Positions 17,607-28,420 of a stretch of 64,000 bases of DNA are shown piece by piece. The notes below the pieces were generated by a model. The model saw only the letters and a list, made by a program, of their open reading frames with translations. It did not search any database and was not told the DNA's origin. Origin of the DNA: Geobacter argillaceus (GTDB lineage Bacteria > Desulfobacterota > Desulfuromonadia > Geobacterales > DSM-12255); assembly GCF_007830735.1 (NCBI RefSeq), contig NZ_VLLN01000009.1, positions 62,001 to 126,000 on the forward strand, written 5' to 3'. Each line of letters begins with the position of its first letter. Position 1 is the first letter of the stretch. A program made the translations under genes and the position numbers.

Positions 17607-17809
17607 GGTTGATCAAAAATAGTCAGATCGTCGCACCCGCAGAAAGCCCCGCGGAGGCGTAGTCCCCAAACAGCGGGCATAAACAGCGCTACGCCGCACA
17701 ATTTCACGTGTGAAATTGGACCGCGAAGGCGCCCGAAGGGTGAGGCCGCAGGCCGAAGTCACAAGGCGGCTTTCGAGGACGGCGGCGAGATGGCTGTTTT
17801 TCAGCAACC
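17607..17809. repeat. Palindromic MITE-like element, copy 1 (203 bp)
   Basis: The element starts GGTTGATCAAAAATAGTC and ends GGCTGTTTTTCAGCAACC, so about 30 bases at each end are inverted repeats, with inner inverted blocks GCGGAGGCGTAG and CTACGCCGC. Relative to the 119-bp copy at 37310 it has extra internal sequence, including a hairpin (CAATTTCA-CGTG-TGAAATTG, 17700-17719) and a 21-base insert at the centre. It sits two bases after the stop of the PIN-PhoH gene. No transposase is encoded. Confidence 0.85.
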
Positions 17810-17811
17810 TG

Positions 17812-19128
17812 TCAGAGAAGGTTGGCCGCCAGCTCCGCCAGGGCCGACCGCTCGCCTTTCAGCACGGTGATGTGGCCGGCGATGGCCTGCTCCTTGAAAC
17901 GCTCCACCACATAGGTCAGACCGTTGGACGAGGCATCGACATACGGGTTGTCGATCTGGTACGGGTCCCCGGTCAGAACGATCTTGGTCCCCTCGCCGGC
18001 CCGGGTGATGATGGTCTTGATCTCGTGGGGGGTCAGGTTCTGGGCCTCGTCCACGATCATGTACTGGTTGGGAATGGAGCGGCCGCGGATGTAGGTCAGG
18101 GGCTCGATATCCAGTATCCCCATGGCCATCAGCTCCTTGTACCCCTTGCTGTGCCGCTTCTCGGCCTCGTGCCCGGAAAGGAGCAGTTCCACGTTGTCGA
18201 AGATCGGCTGCATCCAGGGGGAGAGTTTTTCCTCGATATCGCCGGGCAGGAACCCCAGATCGCGTCCCATGGGAAAGACCGGCCGGGAGACCAGGAGCCG
18301 GTTGAAGACCCCCTCCTCAGCCACCTTGTGCAGACCGGCGGCTATTGCCAGCAGGGTCTTGCCGGTGCCGGCCTTGCCCACCAGGGTCACCAGCTTGATG
18401 GAATCGTCCAGCAGGATGTCAAGGGCCACCGACTGCTCCCTGTTGCGGGGCTGAATGCTCCAGACACCCTCTTTCCCTACGCGGCGGATCGGCACCAGCT
18501 GGTGCTTGACCGCATCTATCCGGCCAAGGGCCGTGTGCGAGGGGTTAGTGGCGTCCCGCAGGGTCAGGAACTGGTTCGGCATCCCTCCACCATCCCACTC
18601 AAGCCATCCCTGGCCATGAAACCGGTCCACCGCATCCGGCGCCACATCCACATCGGCCATGCCGCTGTAGAGATCGTCGATCTCCACCTTGTCGGAACGG
18701 TAGTCCTGGGCAACCAGGCCGAGGGCGTCGGCCTTGATCCGCAGGTTGGTGTCCTTGGTCACCAGAATGAGCGGCCTGGCCGCCTCTTTCTGCTGCAGGT
18801 CCACGGCTACCGCAAGGATACGGTTATCGCCCCGATCGGCCCGCAGTTCCGGCGGCAACCGCTTCATGACCTTCTCTTCGTAGATCTCCACCCGCAGCGT
18901 GCCGCCACCCGGCAGTCCGACCCCATTGGAAAGAGAACCCTGCAGGCGGAGTTCGTCCAGAAGACGGGATATCTGGCGGGCGTTCCGGCCGGTCTCGTTC
19001 ATGTCCTTCTTGAACCGGTCGATCTCCTCGACTACTGTGATCGGGATGACGATGGTATTGTCCTCGAACCTGAAAAGGGCCTGTGGGTCGTAGAGGAACA
19101 CGTTGGTGTCGATGACAAAGGTTTTCAT
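17812..19128 (-). CDS. PIN domain - PhoH family ATPase (YlaK-like)
   Basis: A 438-residue two-domain protein. The N-terminal PIN domain (about 1-150) begins MKTFVIDTNVFLYDP with the acidic residue of a nuclease site. The C-terminal PhoH ATPase carries Walker A GKAGTGKTLLAIA (about 255) and Walker B MIVDEAQNLTPHE. Such PIN-PhoH fusions unwind and cut RNA in studied cases. ATG 19128 has AGGAG four bases ahead. The gene is unusual in that a palindromic element begins two bases after its TGA. Confidence 0.92.
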   Translation of the reverse strand: MKTFVIDTNVFLYDPQALFRFEDNTIVIPITVVEEIDRFKKDMNETGRNARQISRLLDELRLQGSLSNGVGLPGGGTLRVEIYEEKVMKRLPPELRADRGDNRILAVAVDLQQKEAARPLILVTKDTNLRIKADALGLVAQDYRSDKVEIDDLYSGMADVDVAPDAVDRFHGQGWLEWDGGGMPNQFLTLRDATNPSHTALGRIDAVKHQLVPIRRVGKEGVWSIQPRNREQSVALDILLDDSIKLVTLVGKAGTGKTLLAIAAGLHKVAEEGVFNRLLVSRPVFPMGRDLGFLPGDIEEKLSPWMQPIFDNVELLLSGHEAEKRHSKGYKELMAMGILDIEPLTYIRGRSIPNQYMIVDEAQNLTPHEIKTIITRAGEGTKIVLTGDPYQIDNPYVDASSNGLTYVVERFKEQAIAGHITVLKGERSALAELAANLL

Positions 19129-19218
19129 AACACTCCTAGCTGAGCAGGTATCGGTGCCGGCTGCACACTGCGGCAGACGTGACACCGTAAGAAATTGCAT
19201 GAGATGGGCAGGCGAGGC

Positions 19219-19494
19219 CTACTTCTCGATAACGCTGTACTTGAGCCCCTCGGAGGTGGCCACAATCTTCAGGTAATACTCGCCCTTTCCCTTGTAGCTG
19301 GCCTCGACCACCACCTCACCGTCCCGGTTGAGGGCTGCCAGAACCGACTCCGGCGGCTCCTTGACGGTAAAGGTGCTGTAGATGTTCGTCTTCATGAGAT
19401 CAGCCTTGGTGACCGGCCTTTCAGGGGGAAGGGAACAGGCTGCCAGCATACCGACCAGCATCAGACCGATGAAACAGAAAACAAGCCGCTTCAT
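19219..19494 (-). CDS. Small putative lipoprotein, 91 residues
   Basis: The start ATG 19494 (MKRLVFCFIGLMLVGMLAAC) has GGAG ten bases ahead. A signal peptide ends in the lipobox LAAC at Cys20. The mature part has two short beta-rich stretches (STFTVKEPPESVLAALNRDGEVVVEASYKG, KGEYYLKIVATSEGLKYSVIE, quoted loosely) and no known domain. It is probably an inner- or outer-membrane lipoprotein. It lies between the desulfurase and the PIN-PhoH gene on the same strand. The family is not recognised. Confidence 0.75.
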   Translation of the reverse strand: MKRLVFCFIGLMLVGMLAACSLPPERPVTKADLMKTNIYSTFTVKEPPESVLAALNRDGEVVVEASYKGKGEYYLKIVATSEGLKYSVIEK

Positions 19495-19554
19495 GGATGA
19501 TAATCTCCTCGTTGTAAAAATCAATACGGCAGCCGGACGCATTCCCGTCACTGT

Positions 19555-20721
19555 TTACGGCTGAAGTTGTTGGCCGATTATATCGGAGAGTGCCGCCAGG
19601 AAGGCGTCGATATCGGCATTGGTCGTAAAGTAGCCCGGACTGACCCGTACGGTACCAACGGGAAAGGTGCCGATGGTGCGATGGGCCATGGGTGCACAGT
19701 GGAGACCAACCCGTACGGCAATGCCGAACTCGGCGTCCAGACGGAAACCGATCACTGCCGGGTCGAGCCCGGCAATCGTGAACGAGGCCACCGGCGCGCG
19801 CCACCCCGCTGGGGCTGCATGGACAGTGATTCCCGGCATCACGGCCAGCCCGGCCACAAGCCGCACCATGAGTTCCTCTTCGTGGCTGGCAATGGCCCCG
19901 AATCCGGTCTGCCGGATGAACTCGACCCCGGCCAGGAGGCCGGCTATCCCCGGCACATTCAAGGTGCCGCTTTCGAACCGGTCCGGCACGACACTGGGCT
20001 GCTCAGGTTCGGAGGAAAAGCTGCCGGTCCCCCCCACCGTGAGCGGTTCCAGCTCGATCCCCTCAGCCACGTAGAGAAGCCCGGTGCCGGGTGGGCCGAA
20101 GAGTCCCTTGTGGCCGGGGACCGCCAGCAGGTCGATCCCCATACGTACCACATCGATGGGGAGACAGCCGGCGCTTTGGGCCGCATCCACCAGGAACGGA
20201 ATCCCGGCGGCCCGGGCCAGCAGACCGATCTCCGCCACCGGCTGGACAGTACCGGTGACGTTGGAGGCATGGGCCAGCGCCACGAGCCGCGTATTCGGCC
20301 GAAAGGCAGCAGCAATGTCACGACTGGCAACAAGGCCGGCGCGGTCCGCCGCCACCCGGGTCACCGCTATCCCCCGCTTCTCCAGGTAACTGAGCGGACG
20401 GGCCAGGGAGTTGTGCTCCATGGTGGTGGTAACCACGTGGTCACCCGCTTTCAGCAGTCCCCGTACCGCCAGATTGAGCGACTCGGTGGCGCTGTGGGTA
20501 AAGACGAGACGGGTCGGATCAGGAATGGCGAAGAACTCGGCCAGGGTTTCGCGGGCAGTGAAGACCAGCCGGGCCGACTCCAGCCCCTGGGCATAGCCGC
20601 CCCGCCCCGGCGCCACGCCGATCCGACGCATCGTGTCGTCCATGGCCCGGTAGACCGACTCGGGCTTGGGAAAGGAAGTAGCCGCGTTATCCAGAAAAAT
20701 CGGCATAAAAAACCGTATCAT
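19555..20721 (-). CDS. Cysteine desulfurase-like class V aminotransferase
   Basis: A PLP-dependent fold-type I enzyme of about 388 residues. It begins PIFLDNAATSFPKPESVY, has the PLP-lysine in AVPGHKGLFGPPGTG (about 200) and the C-terminal RVGLHCAPMAHRTIG, where the Cys of LHCAP is characteristic of a CsdB-like family related to SufS/IscS. It likely takes sulfur or selenium from cysteine or selenocysteine, but no Isc/Suf partner is adjacent. Starts at 20721 (MIRFFMPIF) and 20706 (MPIFLDN) are both possible; neither has a strong ribosome site. Confidence 0.88.
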   Translation of the reverse strand: MIRFFMPIFLDNAATSFPKPESVYRAMDDTMRRIGVAPGRGGYAQGLESARLVFTARETLAEFFAIPDPTRLVFTHSATESLNLAVRGLLKAGDHVVTTTMEHNSLARPLSYLEKRGIAVTRVAADRAGLVASRDIAAAFRPNTRLVALAHASNVTGTVQPVAEIGLLARAAGIPFLVDAAQSAGCLPIDVVRMGIDLLAVPGHKGLFGPPGTGLLYVAEGIELEPLTVGGTGSFSSEPEQPSVVPDRFESGTLNVPGIAGLLAGVEFIRQTGFGAIASHEEELMVRLVAGLAVMPGITVHAAPAGWRAPVASFTIAGLDPAVIGFRLDAEFGIAVRVGLHCAPMAHRTIGTFPVGTVRVSPGYFTTNADIDAFLAALSDIIGQQLQP

Positions 20722-20746
20722 GTCACCAGGGTTATGGCAACCGCTA

Positions 20747-21967
20747 TCAGAACGGCAGCGACGGGGGAGTGGCAAGAAGCGGAGCCAGGAGAACCCTGGC
20801 CGGCGGATCGGCAACCTGGCCGGGCACAACCTTCTTCTTCAGTTCCGGCAGGGAGAGCCCCCCCCACCAGTTGCCGGGCAGAGAAAGGTCGCCAATACCG
20901 TCGTAGGCCAGTTCGACGGCGCCGTTGTTCCGGATGATGTTCCCCCAGAGGGCGGCAAGGGTGTCGCCGAGGCGCAGCCCCACCCTGCCGTTACCGCTGA
21001 TCTCGTTGCCGTGTACCTTGAGTCGGCTGCGCTTCAGGCTCAAACCTTCGTCCCGGTTATCCACCACCCGGACGCCGACAACCTCACCTTCACAGGCGGT
21101 CAGGCGCAGCCCCGAGCCGTTACCCGTGAAGAGAGCCCCTCTCACCTGAAGTCTCACCCCCTCGGCCAACAGACCGGTGACCGCCCCCTGGACCGTTACC
21201 TGGCGCAGGGTGACCGATCCGGCTTCGGCAACGATGCCGCTCTGGCCGCCACTGACGACCCCGTCCCGCAGATCGGTCTCGCCGGCCTGGATCATTACCC
21301 CAATGGGCGAATCGCTCACCGTCATCCCCCGGATCGAGGCCAGGGAGTCCAGGAGCCGCAGGGCGATGCGACAATGGGCAAAGGCAACGCCACTGGCGGT
21401 GAACGAGGAAAAATGGGCCTCCAGCCCCCGTTCCGCCCCCTCGATGCGGCAGTTATCCAGCTGGTTTTTCTTCTCGCTCCCCTGGAGAATCACCCCGTAC
21501 CAGTCACCCGGATGGGGCACGGCAAAGGCGCTGGTGAAGAGGACCGGGCGCTCGGCATCCCCCTGAACCACCAGACGGCCATGGACGAACAGCGAGGTGC
21601 CGCCCAGACCGCCGGCTTCGCTACTCTTGGCCACAATCACGGCACCCGGCCTGATCGTCAGGGTGGCCTGGGGTGCCACGGTGACCGGGCCTTCCAGCAC
21701 CACCACCCCTTTCCAGACCGTGTCCTCGGTGATTGCCTGTTCCCGGTAGGTAGCCTCCACCGTCCCCAGGGGACGGAGCATACGCGCCGGCAGGCCCTGC
21801 AGCCCCTCGACCGTCGGCTGCGCTGCGCCGGAAGGGAGTTGTGCCGCTTCGCCACCGGAACCGAACAGCACCATGAGCAGAATCACCAGGGCAATCGGCC
21901 AGGCCGGACTGATCGTCACACCACACTGTCTGCACCGGGCATCGCCGGGTCCGTCATTTCGTGTCAT
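20747..21967 (-). CDS. Right-handed parallel beta-helix protein, secreted or membrane-anchored
   Basis: A 406-residue protein: a short CxxC start (CRQCG at about 12), one hydrophobic segment (about 22-42), then many short repeats such as VVLEGPVTVAPQATLTIRPG and RLQVRGALFTGNGSGLRLTACEG that form a pectate-lyase/NosD-like beta-helix. Such folds bind or cut polysaccharides, or are structural. It is divergent from nrdJ across a 223-base gap. The CRQCGV near the N-terminus might bind a metal or be incidental. No catalytic residues can be assigned. Confidence 0.8.
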   Translation of the reverse strand: MTRNDGPGDARCRQCGVTISPAWPIALVILLMVLFGSGGEAAQLPSGAAQPTVEGLQGLPARMLRPLGTVEATYREQAITEDTVWKGVVVLEGPVTVAPQATLTIRPGAVIVAKSSEAGGLGGTSLFVHGRLVVQGDAERPVLFTSAFAVPHPGDWYGVILQGSEKKNQLDNCRIEGAERGLEAHFSSFTASGVAFAHCRIALRLLDSLASIRGMTVSDSPIGVMIQAGETDLRDGVVSGGQSGIVAEAGSVTLRQVTVQGAVTGLLAEGVRLQVRGALFTGNGSGLRLTACEGEVVGVRVVDNRDEGLSLKRSRLKVHGNEISGNGRVGLRLGDTLAALWGNIIRNNGAVELAYDGIGDLSLPGNWWGGLSLPELKKKVVPGQVADPPARVLLAPLLATPPSLPF

Positions 21968-22084
21968 AGCCGAAAATTCTTACCACAACCATGGGGCAAA
22001 GTAAACCGCCGCGCCGTCCGTATCCAACAGAAAAAGGGCATTGTCGCGTCTTTTCAGTCGGTTAGAACTAGTTCAAAAAAGCCC

Positions 22085-22139
22085 TTGACACCCCATACAT
22101 GTTGTGGTTAATTTTTCACCGCAACACAACATATTGTAA
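22085..22139 (+). promoter_or_regulatory. nrdJ promoter with two NrdR-like boxes
   Basis: A -35 TTGACA (22085-22090) is followed after 17 bases by a weak -10 TTAATT. Two 16-base sites resemble the NrdR box (ACACWATATNTWGTGT): 22092-22107 with about 11 matches, filling the spacer, and 22124-22139 (ACACAACATATTGTAA) with 13. They start 32 bases apart, three helical turns, as in known NrdR operators. No cobalamin riboswitch was seen. Confidence 0.6.
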
Positions 22140-22190
22140 AAGGCCTAAAAACACTACAAAACCTTTTTCACGCAAGGAGAACCAAGGTTT

Positions 22191-24422
22191 ATGGCACACA
22201 AAGCGCCCGCAACACTGTCCGCCCTGTCGAAAAACGCCATTACCGTCCTGGAAAAACGGTACCTGAAACGGGACAAGGAGGGGAAATCGCTGGAAACCCC
22301 GGCCGAGCTCTTCCGTCGGGTAGCCGATGCCATCGCGGCAGCGGACAGGACATTCGACAAGAAGGCCGATCTGAAAGGGCTCTCCGACCTCTTCTACGGC
22401 ATCATGACCAACCTGGAATTCCTCCCCAACTCGCCGACGCTGATGAACGCCGGCCGGGAGCTCGGCCAGCTCTCCGCCTGCTTCGTCCTGCCGGTCGGGG
22501 ACTCCATGGACGAGATCTTCGACGCGGTCAAGTACACCGCCCTGATCCACAAGTCGGGCGGCGGCACCGGCTTCTCCTTCTCACGCCTGCGGCCCGCCAA
22601 CGACGTGGTCCAGTCCACCTCCGGCATCTCCAGCGGTCCGCTTTCCTTCATGCGGGTCTTCGACATCGCCACCGACACGGTCAAGCAGGGGGGGACCCGG
22701 CGTGGGGCCAACATGGGGATACTCAGGGTCGACCATCCGGACATCATGAACTTCATCATGTGCAAGGCCGACCAGAAGATGTTCAACAACTTCAACATCT
22801 CGGTCGGCATCACCGAGGCGTTCATGGATGCAGTGGACAAGGACCGGGAGTATAACCTGCTCAACCCCAGGACCGGTGAAATAGCGGGCTCACTGAATGC
22901 CCGCAAGGTCTTCAACCGGATCGTCAAGCAGGCCTGGGAAAACGGCGAGCCGGGCATCATCTTCCTCGACCGGCTGAACAAGGACAACCCGACCCCGCTG
23001 GTGGGGGAGATCGAATCCACCAACCCCTGCGGCGAACAGCCGCTTCTCCCCTACGAGTCGTGCAACCTCGGCTCCATCAATCTGGGAAAGATGGTGAAGG
23101 ACGGGGACGTCGAATGGACCCGCCTGAAAGAGGTGGTGACCCTGGCGGTCCACTTCCTGGACAACGTCATCGAGGTCAACAACTATCCCCTGGACCAGAT
23201 CCGGGACATGACCCGCGGCAACCGGAAGATCGGCCTGGGGGTCATGGGGTGGGCCGACCTGCTGATCCTGCTGGGTATCCCCTATAATTCATCGGAGGCC
23301 ATCAGCCTGGGTGAGAAGGTGATGCAGTTCATCAACGACGAAGGGCATGCCGCCTCCCGCGAGCTGGCCAAGGCCCGCGGCCCGTTCCCCAACTTCAAGT
23401 GGTCGATCTACGACAAGCCGGGGCTGGAGCCGATCAGAAACGCCACCATCACCACCATCGCCCCGACCGGCACCATCTCCATCATCGCCAACGCCTCCTC
23501 CGGCGTCGAGCCGCTCTTTGCCGTTTCCTACGTCCGCCAGGTCATGGACAACAACATCCTGGTGGAGGTGAACCCGATCTTCGAAAAGATCGCCAAGGAG
23601 CGGGGCTTCTACTCCGAGGGGCTGATGCAGCGAATCGCCGAGCACGGCACGGTTCACGGCATCCCGGAGGTACCGGAGGATGTGCAGCGGATCTTCGTCA
23701 CGGCCCACGACATCGACCCGGAAAGCCACATCGAGATGCAGTCCGCCTTCCAGCGGCACACCGACAACGCGGTCTCCAAGACGGTGAACTTCGCCAATAC
23801 GGCCACCGTGGAGGACGTGGAAAAGGTCTACCGCCTCGCCTACCAGACCGGCTGCAAGGGAGTCACCATCTACCGTGACGGCTCGCGGGACGAGCAGGTC
23901 CTCTCCACCGGCAAGAAGGAGGAGAAGGTGGAGGAGAAGGGAGCCCAGGTCGACGACAAGCGGGTCTTCAAGCGGGACCGTCCCAAGGCGCTCAAGGGGT
24001 GGACCTACCAGATGCAGACCGGCTGCGGCCCCCTCTACGTCACGGTCAACGAGGACAAGAGCGGCCTCTTCGAGCTCTTCACCACCATGGGGAAGGCGGG
24101 GGGGTGTGCTGCCTCCCAGGCCGAGGCGATCGGCCGGATGGTATCGCTGGCCTGGCGGAGCGGCGTACAGGCCCGCCAGGTAATCAAGCAACTCCTGGGG
24201 ATCTCCTGCCACTGCCCGGCAGGTTTCGGGGACAACAAGGTCCTCTCCTGCGCCGACGCAGTGGCCAAGGCGATCCAGGCCCACATGCACGCTGCCGGTT
24301 ACGATACCGGCCTGGAGGCCAAGGCGCCGGAACGGGGCGCCTGCCCCGAGTGCGGCGGGATCGTGGAGCACGAGGGAGGGTGTGCGGTTTGTCGGGTGTG
24401 CGGCTATAGTGAATGTGCATAG
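22191..24422 (+). CDS. nrdJ: Adenosylcobalamin-dependent ribonucleotide reductase (class II)
   Basis: A 743-residue enzyme that reduces ribonucleotides to deoxyribonucleotides with adenosylcobalamin as radical source, so it works with or without oxygen. ATG 22191 follows AAGGAGAACCAAGGTTT. Landmarks are the active-site Cys in LGQLSACFVLPVGDS, the radical-site region NPCGEQPLLPYESCNLGS with the catalytic Asn-Cys-Glu, and PTGTISIIANASSGVEPLFA. The C-terminal zinc-ribbon-like tail CPECGG-(x)n-CRVCGYSEC probably relays electrons from thioredoxin. It is monocistronic, with its own terminator. Confidence 0.96.
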   Translation: MAHKAPATLSALSKNAITVLEKRYLKRDKEGKSLETPAELFRRVADAIAAADRTFDKKADLKGLSDLFYGIMTNLEFLPNSPTLMNAGRELGQLSACFVLPVGDSMDEIFDAVKYTALIHKSGGGTGFSFSRLRPANDVVQSTSGISSGPLSFMRVFDIATDTVKQGGTRRGANMGILRVDHPDIMNFIMCKADQKMFNNFNISVGITEAFMDAVDKDREYNLLNPRTGEIAGSLNARKVFNRIVKQAWENGEPGIIFLDRLNKDNPTPLVGEIESTNPCGEQPLLPYESCNLGSINLGKMVKDGDVEWTRLKEVVTLAVHFLDNVIEVNNYPLDQIRDMTRGNRKIGLGVMGWADLLILLGIPYNSSEAISLGEKVMQFINDEGHAASRELAKARGPFPNFKWSIYDKPGLEPIRNATITTIAPTGTISIIANASSGVEPLFAVSYVRQVMDNNILVEVNPIFEKIAKERGFYSEGLMQRIAEHGTVHGIPEVPEDVQRIFVTAHDIDPESHIEMQSAFQRHTDNAVSKTVNFANTATVEDVEKVYRLAYQTGCKGVTIYRDGSRDEQVLSTGKKEEKVEEKGAQVDDKRVFKRDRPKALKGWTYQMQTGCGPLYVTVNEDKSGLFELFTTMGKAGGCAASQAEAIGRMVSLAWRSGVQARQVIKQLLGISCHCPAGFGDNKVLSCADAVAKAIQAHMHAAGYDTGLEAKAPERGACPECGGIVEHEGGCAVCRVCGYSECA

Positions 24423-24443
24423 CGCAGATAGATTGACGGAAAG

Positions 24444-24468
24444 GCCCGCAGCGATGCGGGCTTTTTTT
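24444..24468 (+). terminator. Terminator of nrdJ
   Basis: GCCCGCA-GCGA-TGCGGGC is followed by seven T, 22 bases after the nrdJ stop. The following 24469-24696 is A+T-richer and holds no gene I can support. Confidence 0.9.
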
Positions 24469-24696
24469 GTTGTCTAAATCCAGTATCCATCCAGACCGAC
24501 ACAATCCGGGGACGTTGACCCGGCAGGTCTCAACACTACACCTTCAAACCCGCAGCCTATTAAAACCAGCCCCATCCTGTTCTGTTTTCATGAAGTGTAA
24601 CCCCGAATTGCAAACCAACCTTAACGTGGTAAACATACCTTTGTACAGGCAGTTCATAAAATGATTCTTGAAGTGCAGCAGAAAGGAGAATACGCC

Positions 24697-25680
24697 ATGT
24701 CCGACCTCACAGTTCGCTCACTCTATCCCGAAGATATAGATCAGGTTTCAGAAGTTGAGAGCCGGCTGACAGGCCGGCCGAGAAAAGCCTTTCTGGAAAG
24801 CCTGCTTGCTGCGGCAACGGCTGAGCCTGACAGTTTTGTCACCTGTGCTGCCGTTGATAACAAAAAGCTTGTAGGCTATGGGTTTGCCAGAATTCTGGAA
24901 GGAGAGTTCGGCGCCCAAGGCACCACAGTGGAACTTGAAACCATCGGTGTCGACCTTGACTATCAAGGCAGGGGCATAGGTAAAAAGGTCATGGCCGGGA
25001 TCGAACAGCGGATGAAAAGGAAGAATCTCAGCACCCTGCAGACCCAGATTATCTGGTCAAATCACAACATGACCAGGTTTTTCGCGTCAACAGGTTTCGC
25101 TCTGGCATCCGGCCAGATCATAGAGCGAGACACCTCTCCCCTGGGCGAGGAGATCGCCAGGGTCGCTCCGGTTGACATGGCTGGCAGGCGGCGGGTCCAC
25201 AACACTGCCGACTGTAACTATTATGAAACGCTAGCCAGGGGGCGCGTCATAGTGCGCCCTCTCACAGGGGACGATCTTGTGTCTGTCGATCGAATAGACA
25301 CGAAGCTGACCGGTCTGGACCGTTCTGCATTTTATGCCGCCAAATTCAGGGAATCGGTTCATACATCCGGGATACGGTTCTCCATGGTGGCGGAAGACGA
25401 CGGCATCGTCACCGGCTTCATCATGGCGCGCACCGATTTCGGCGAGTTTGGCAAAGTCAATAAATATGCAGTATTAGACGCAATCGGAGTTCACCCCGTC
25501 TATGGTGGTTCAGGTATCGGGCATGCGCTTCTCTCTCAGCTGCTGACCGACCTTTCCGCTCTTGAGGTCGAATCTGTCCGGACCAAGATGGAACACGGGA
25601 ATTTCGGGCTGCGGAACTTTCTGACTAAGCGTGGGTTCAAGCCTTCCCAGCGACTGCTGCTTTCCAAGAAGACAAATTAA
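24697..25680 (+). CDS. Tandem GNAT acetyltransferase-domain protein
   Basis: A 327-residue protein with two GNAT folds. Domain one (about 1-150) has the acetyl-CoA loop YQGRGIGKKVMAG; domain two (about 175-327) has YGGSGIGHALLSQLL. Each is preceded by a PxDIDxVxxxExxLTGxxR-like stretch (LYPEDIDQVSEVESRLTGRP and GDDLVSVDRIDTKLTGLDR), so the halves look like an internal duplication. The ATG 24697 has AAAGGAG nine bases ahead; an earlier in-frame ATG at 24661 lacks one. The acceptor substrate is unknown. It stands alone between two intergenic gaps. Confidence 0.85.
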   Translation: MSDLTVRSLYPEDIDQVSEVESRLTGRPRKAFLESLLAAATAEPDSFVTCAAVDNKKLVGYGFARILEGEFGAQGTTVELETIGVDLDYQGRGIGKKVMAGIEQRMKRKNLSTLQTQIIWSNHNMTRFFASTGFALASGQIIERDTSPLGEEIARVAPVDMAGRRRVHNTADCNYYETLARGRVIVRPLTGDDLVSVDRIDTKLTGLDRSAFYAAKFRESVHTSGIRFSMVAEDDGIVTGFIMARTDFGEFGKVNKYAVLDAIGVHPVYGGSGIGHALLSQLLTDLSALEVESVRTKMEHGNFGLRNFLTKRGFKPSQRLLLSKKTN

Positions 25681-25721
25681 AAACGGTCAACAATTTGATA
25701 TTTTCTCTTGACACGCCACAA

Positions 25722-25829
25722 AGTGGATAAACTCTCGGGAGTTAGCGTCTAGCACTCGCAAAGCGTTCACTGCCGCCGCTTTGTTTCCACATGAACTGTT
25801 GAAAACCGTGTGGATAACTGTGGGGATAA
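25722..25829. other. DnaA-box-rich gap
   Basis: The 336-base gap 25681-26016 holds a perfect DnaA box in reverse (TGTGGATAA, 25809-25817), the near-matches AGTGGATAA (25722-25730) and TGTGGGGATAA (25819-25829), and GTTTTCAAC-like bases beside them. It might titrate DnaA, be an accessory origin or regulate a neighbour. No dnaA, dnaN or repeats of a plasmid origin are nearby. No gene is supported in the gap. Confidence 0.45.
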
Positions 25830-26016
25830 GGTATCGAGGGGACGAAAAGCCATGGTCTTTTCCCTTATTGACTAAATAACAGGCAGCTAATCTTACCGCG
25901 ATACAGGAAGCGCCAAATCCGTTCCCCAAAGGGCGAAGCGCTTATGATTGCATCTCCCGGGAAAAGGTACTATAACCTCCCATGCTGAACCAATCCGTCA
26001 GACAGAAAGTGATAGC

Positions 26017-26496
26017 ATGACACGGCACCAGATCCAGGCCCACTGGCCCGGCTCCTGCTTCGGCTGCTCCAGCGGCAACCCCCACGGGCTGCAGCTACGC
26101 TTCAGCCGCACGCTAGAGGGCTGCACCACCACCCACACCGTCCCGGAACATCACTGCGGCTTCGACGGGCTGACCCATGGCGGCATCATCGCCACCCTGC
26201 TGGACGAAGTCGCGGCCTGGGCTATCATCGCCAGGCTCAACCGGCTCGGCCTGACCCGGGAGATGACCACCCGCTACCTGATGCCGGTTCCGACCAACCG
26301 TGAACTGGTGGTGACCGGCACGGTCCTGACCCACGACAACCGGAGTGCTACGGTCCGTGCCACCATCCATAGCGATGGCGTGCTGCTGGCCGAGGCCGAC
26401 AGCAGCTGGTCATTCCCCCGGCTGTCCCGGATCGCCAACCTGGCCAACGTGCCGGAGGAACGCCTCCGGCAGTTCCTCGACGAGGCAGCGGGATAA
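26017..26496 (+). CDS. Hotdog-fold thioesterase (PaaI/DUF4442-like)
   Basis: A 159-residue single-domain protein. GSCFGCSSGNPHGLQLRF at the start and FDGLTHGGIIATLLDEVAAWAI (about 46-67), with the HGG and catalytic acidic residue on the central helix, are characteristic of PaaI-type acyl-CoA thioesterases. The CFGC pair is common in this branch. The start ATG 26017 (MTRHQIQAH) is chosen because residues upstream look non-coding, although the ribosome site (AAAGTGA) is weak. It precedes recQ by 56 bases and is probably co-transcribed. The substrate is unknown. Confidence 0.85.
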   Translation: MTRHQIQAHWPGSCFGCSSGNPHGLQLRFSRTLEGCTTTHTVPEHHCGFDGLTHGGIIATLLDEVAAWAIIARLNRLGLTREMTTRYLMPVPTNRELVVTGTVLTHDNRSATVRATIHSDGVLLAEADSSWSFPRLSRIANLANVPEERLRQFLDEAAG

Positions 26497-26552
26497 CCGA
26501 CTGCTGCCGCAACAGACTGCCACGCCTGCCATACCCCCTGCAAAGGCCCTTC

Positions 26553-28370
<1,818 letters not shown>

Positions 28371-28420
28371 TGGGTGAATCCGCCATTGACGCAGTAACGC
28401 CCCTCTGACATGATACCCCC

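Noticed and set aside
17613-17807. 64-codon minus-strand frame in the first palindromic element
   Set aside because: It lies entirely inside the repeat and starts in its terminal inverted arm; the frame is not shared with copy 2.
22000-22190. Cobalamin riboswitch before nrdJ
   Set aside because: No B12 box or the expected long structured leader is visible; the region holds a promoter and NrdR-like sites.
24469-24696. tRNA or small RNA between nrdJ and the GNAT gene
   Set aside because: No cloverleaf or T-loop pattern, and no second terminator was found.
25687-25929. 80-codon minus-strand frame in the DnaA-box gap
   Set aside because: No ribosome site, no family pattern, and it crosses the DnaA boxes.
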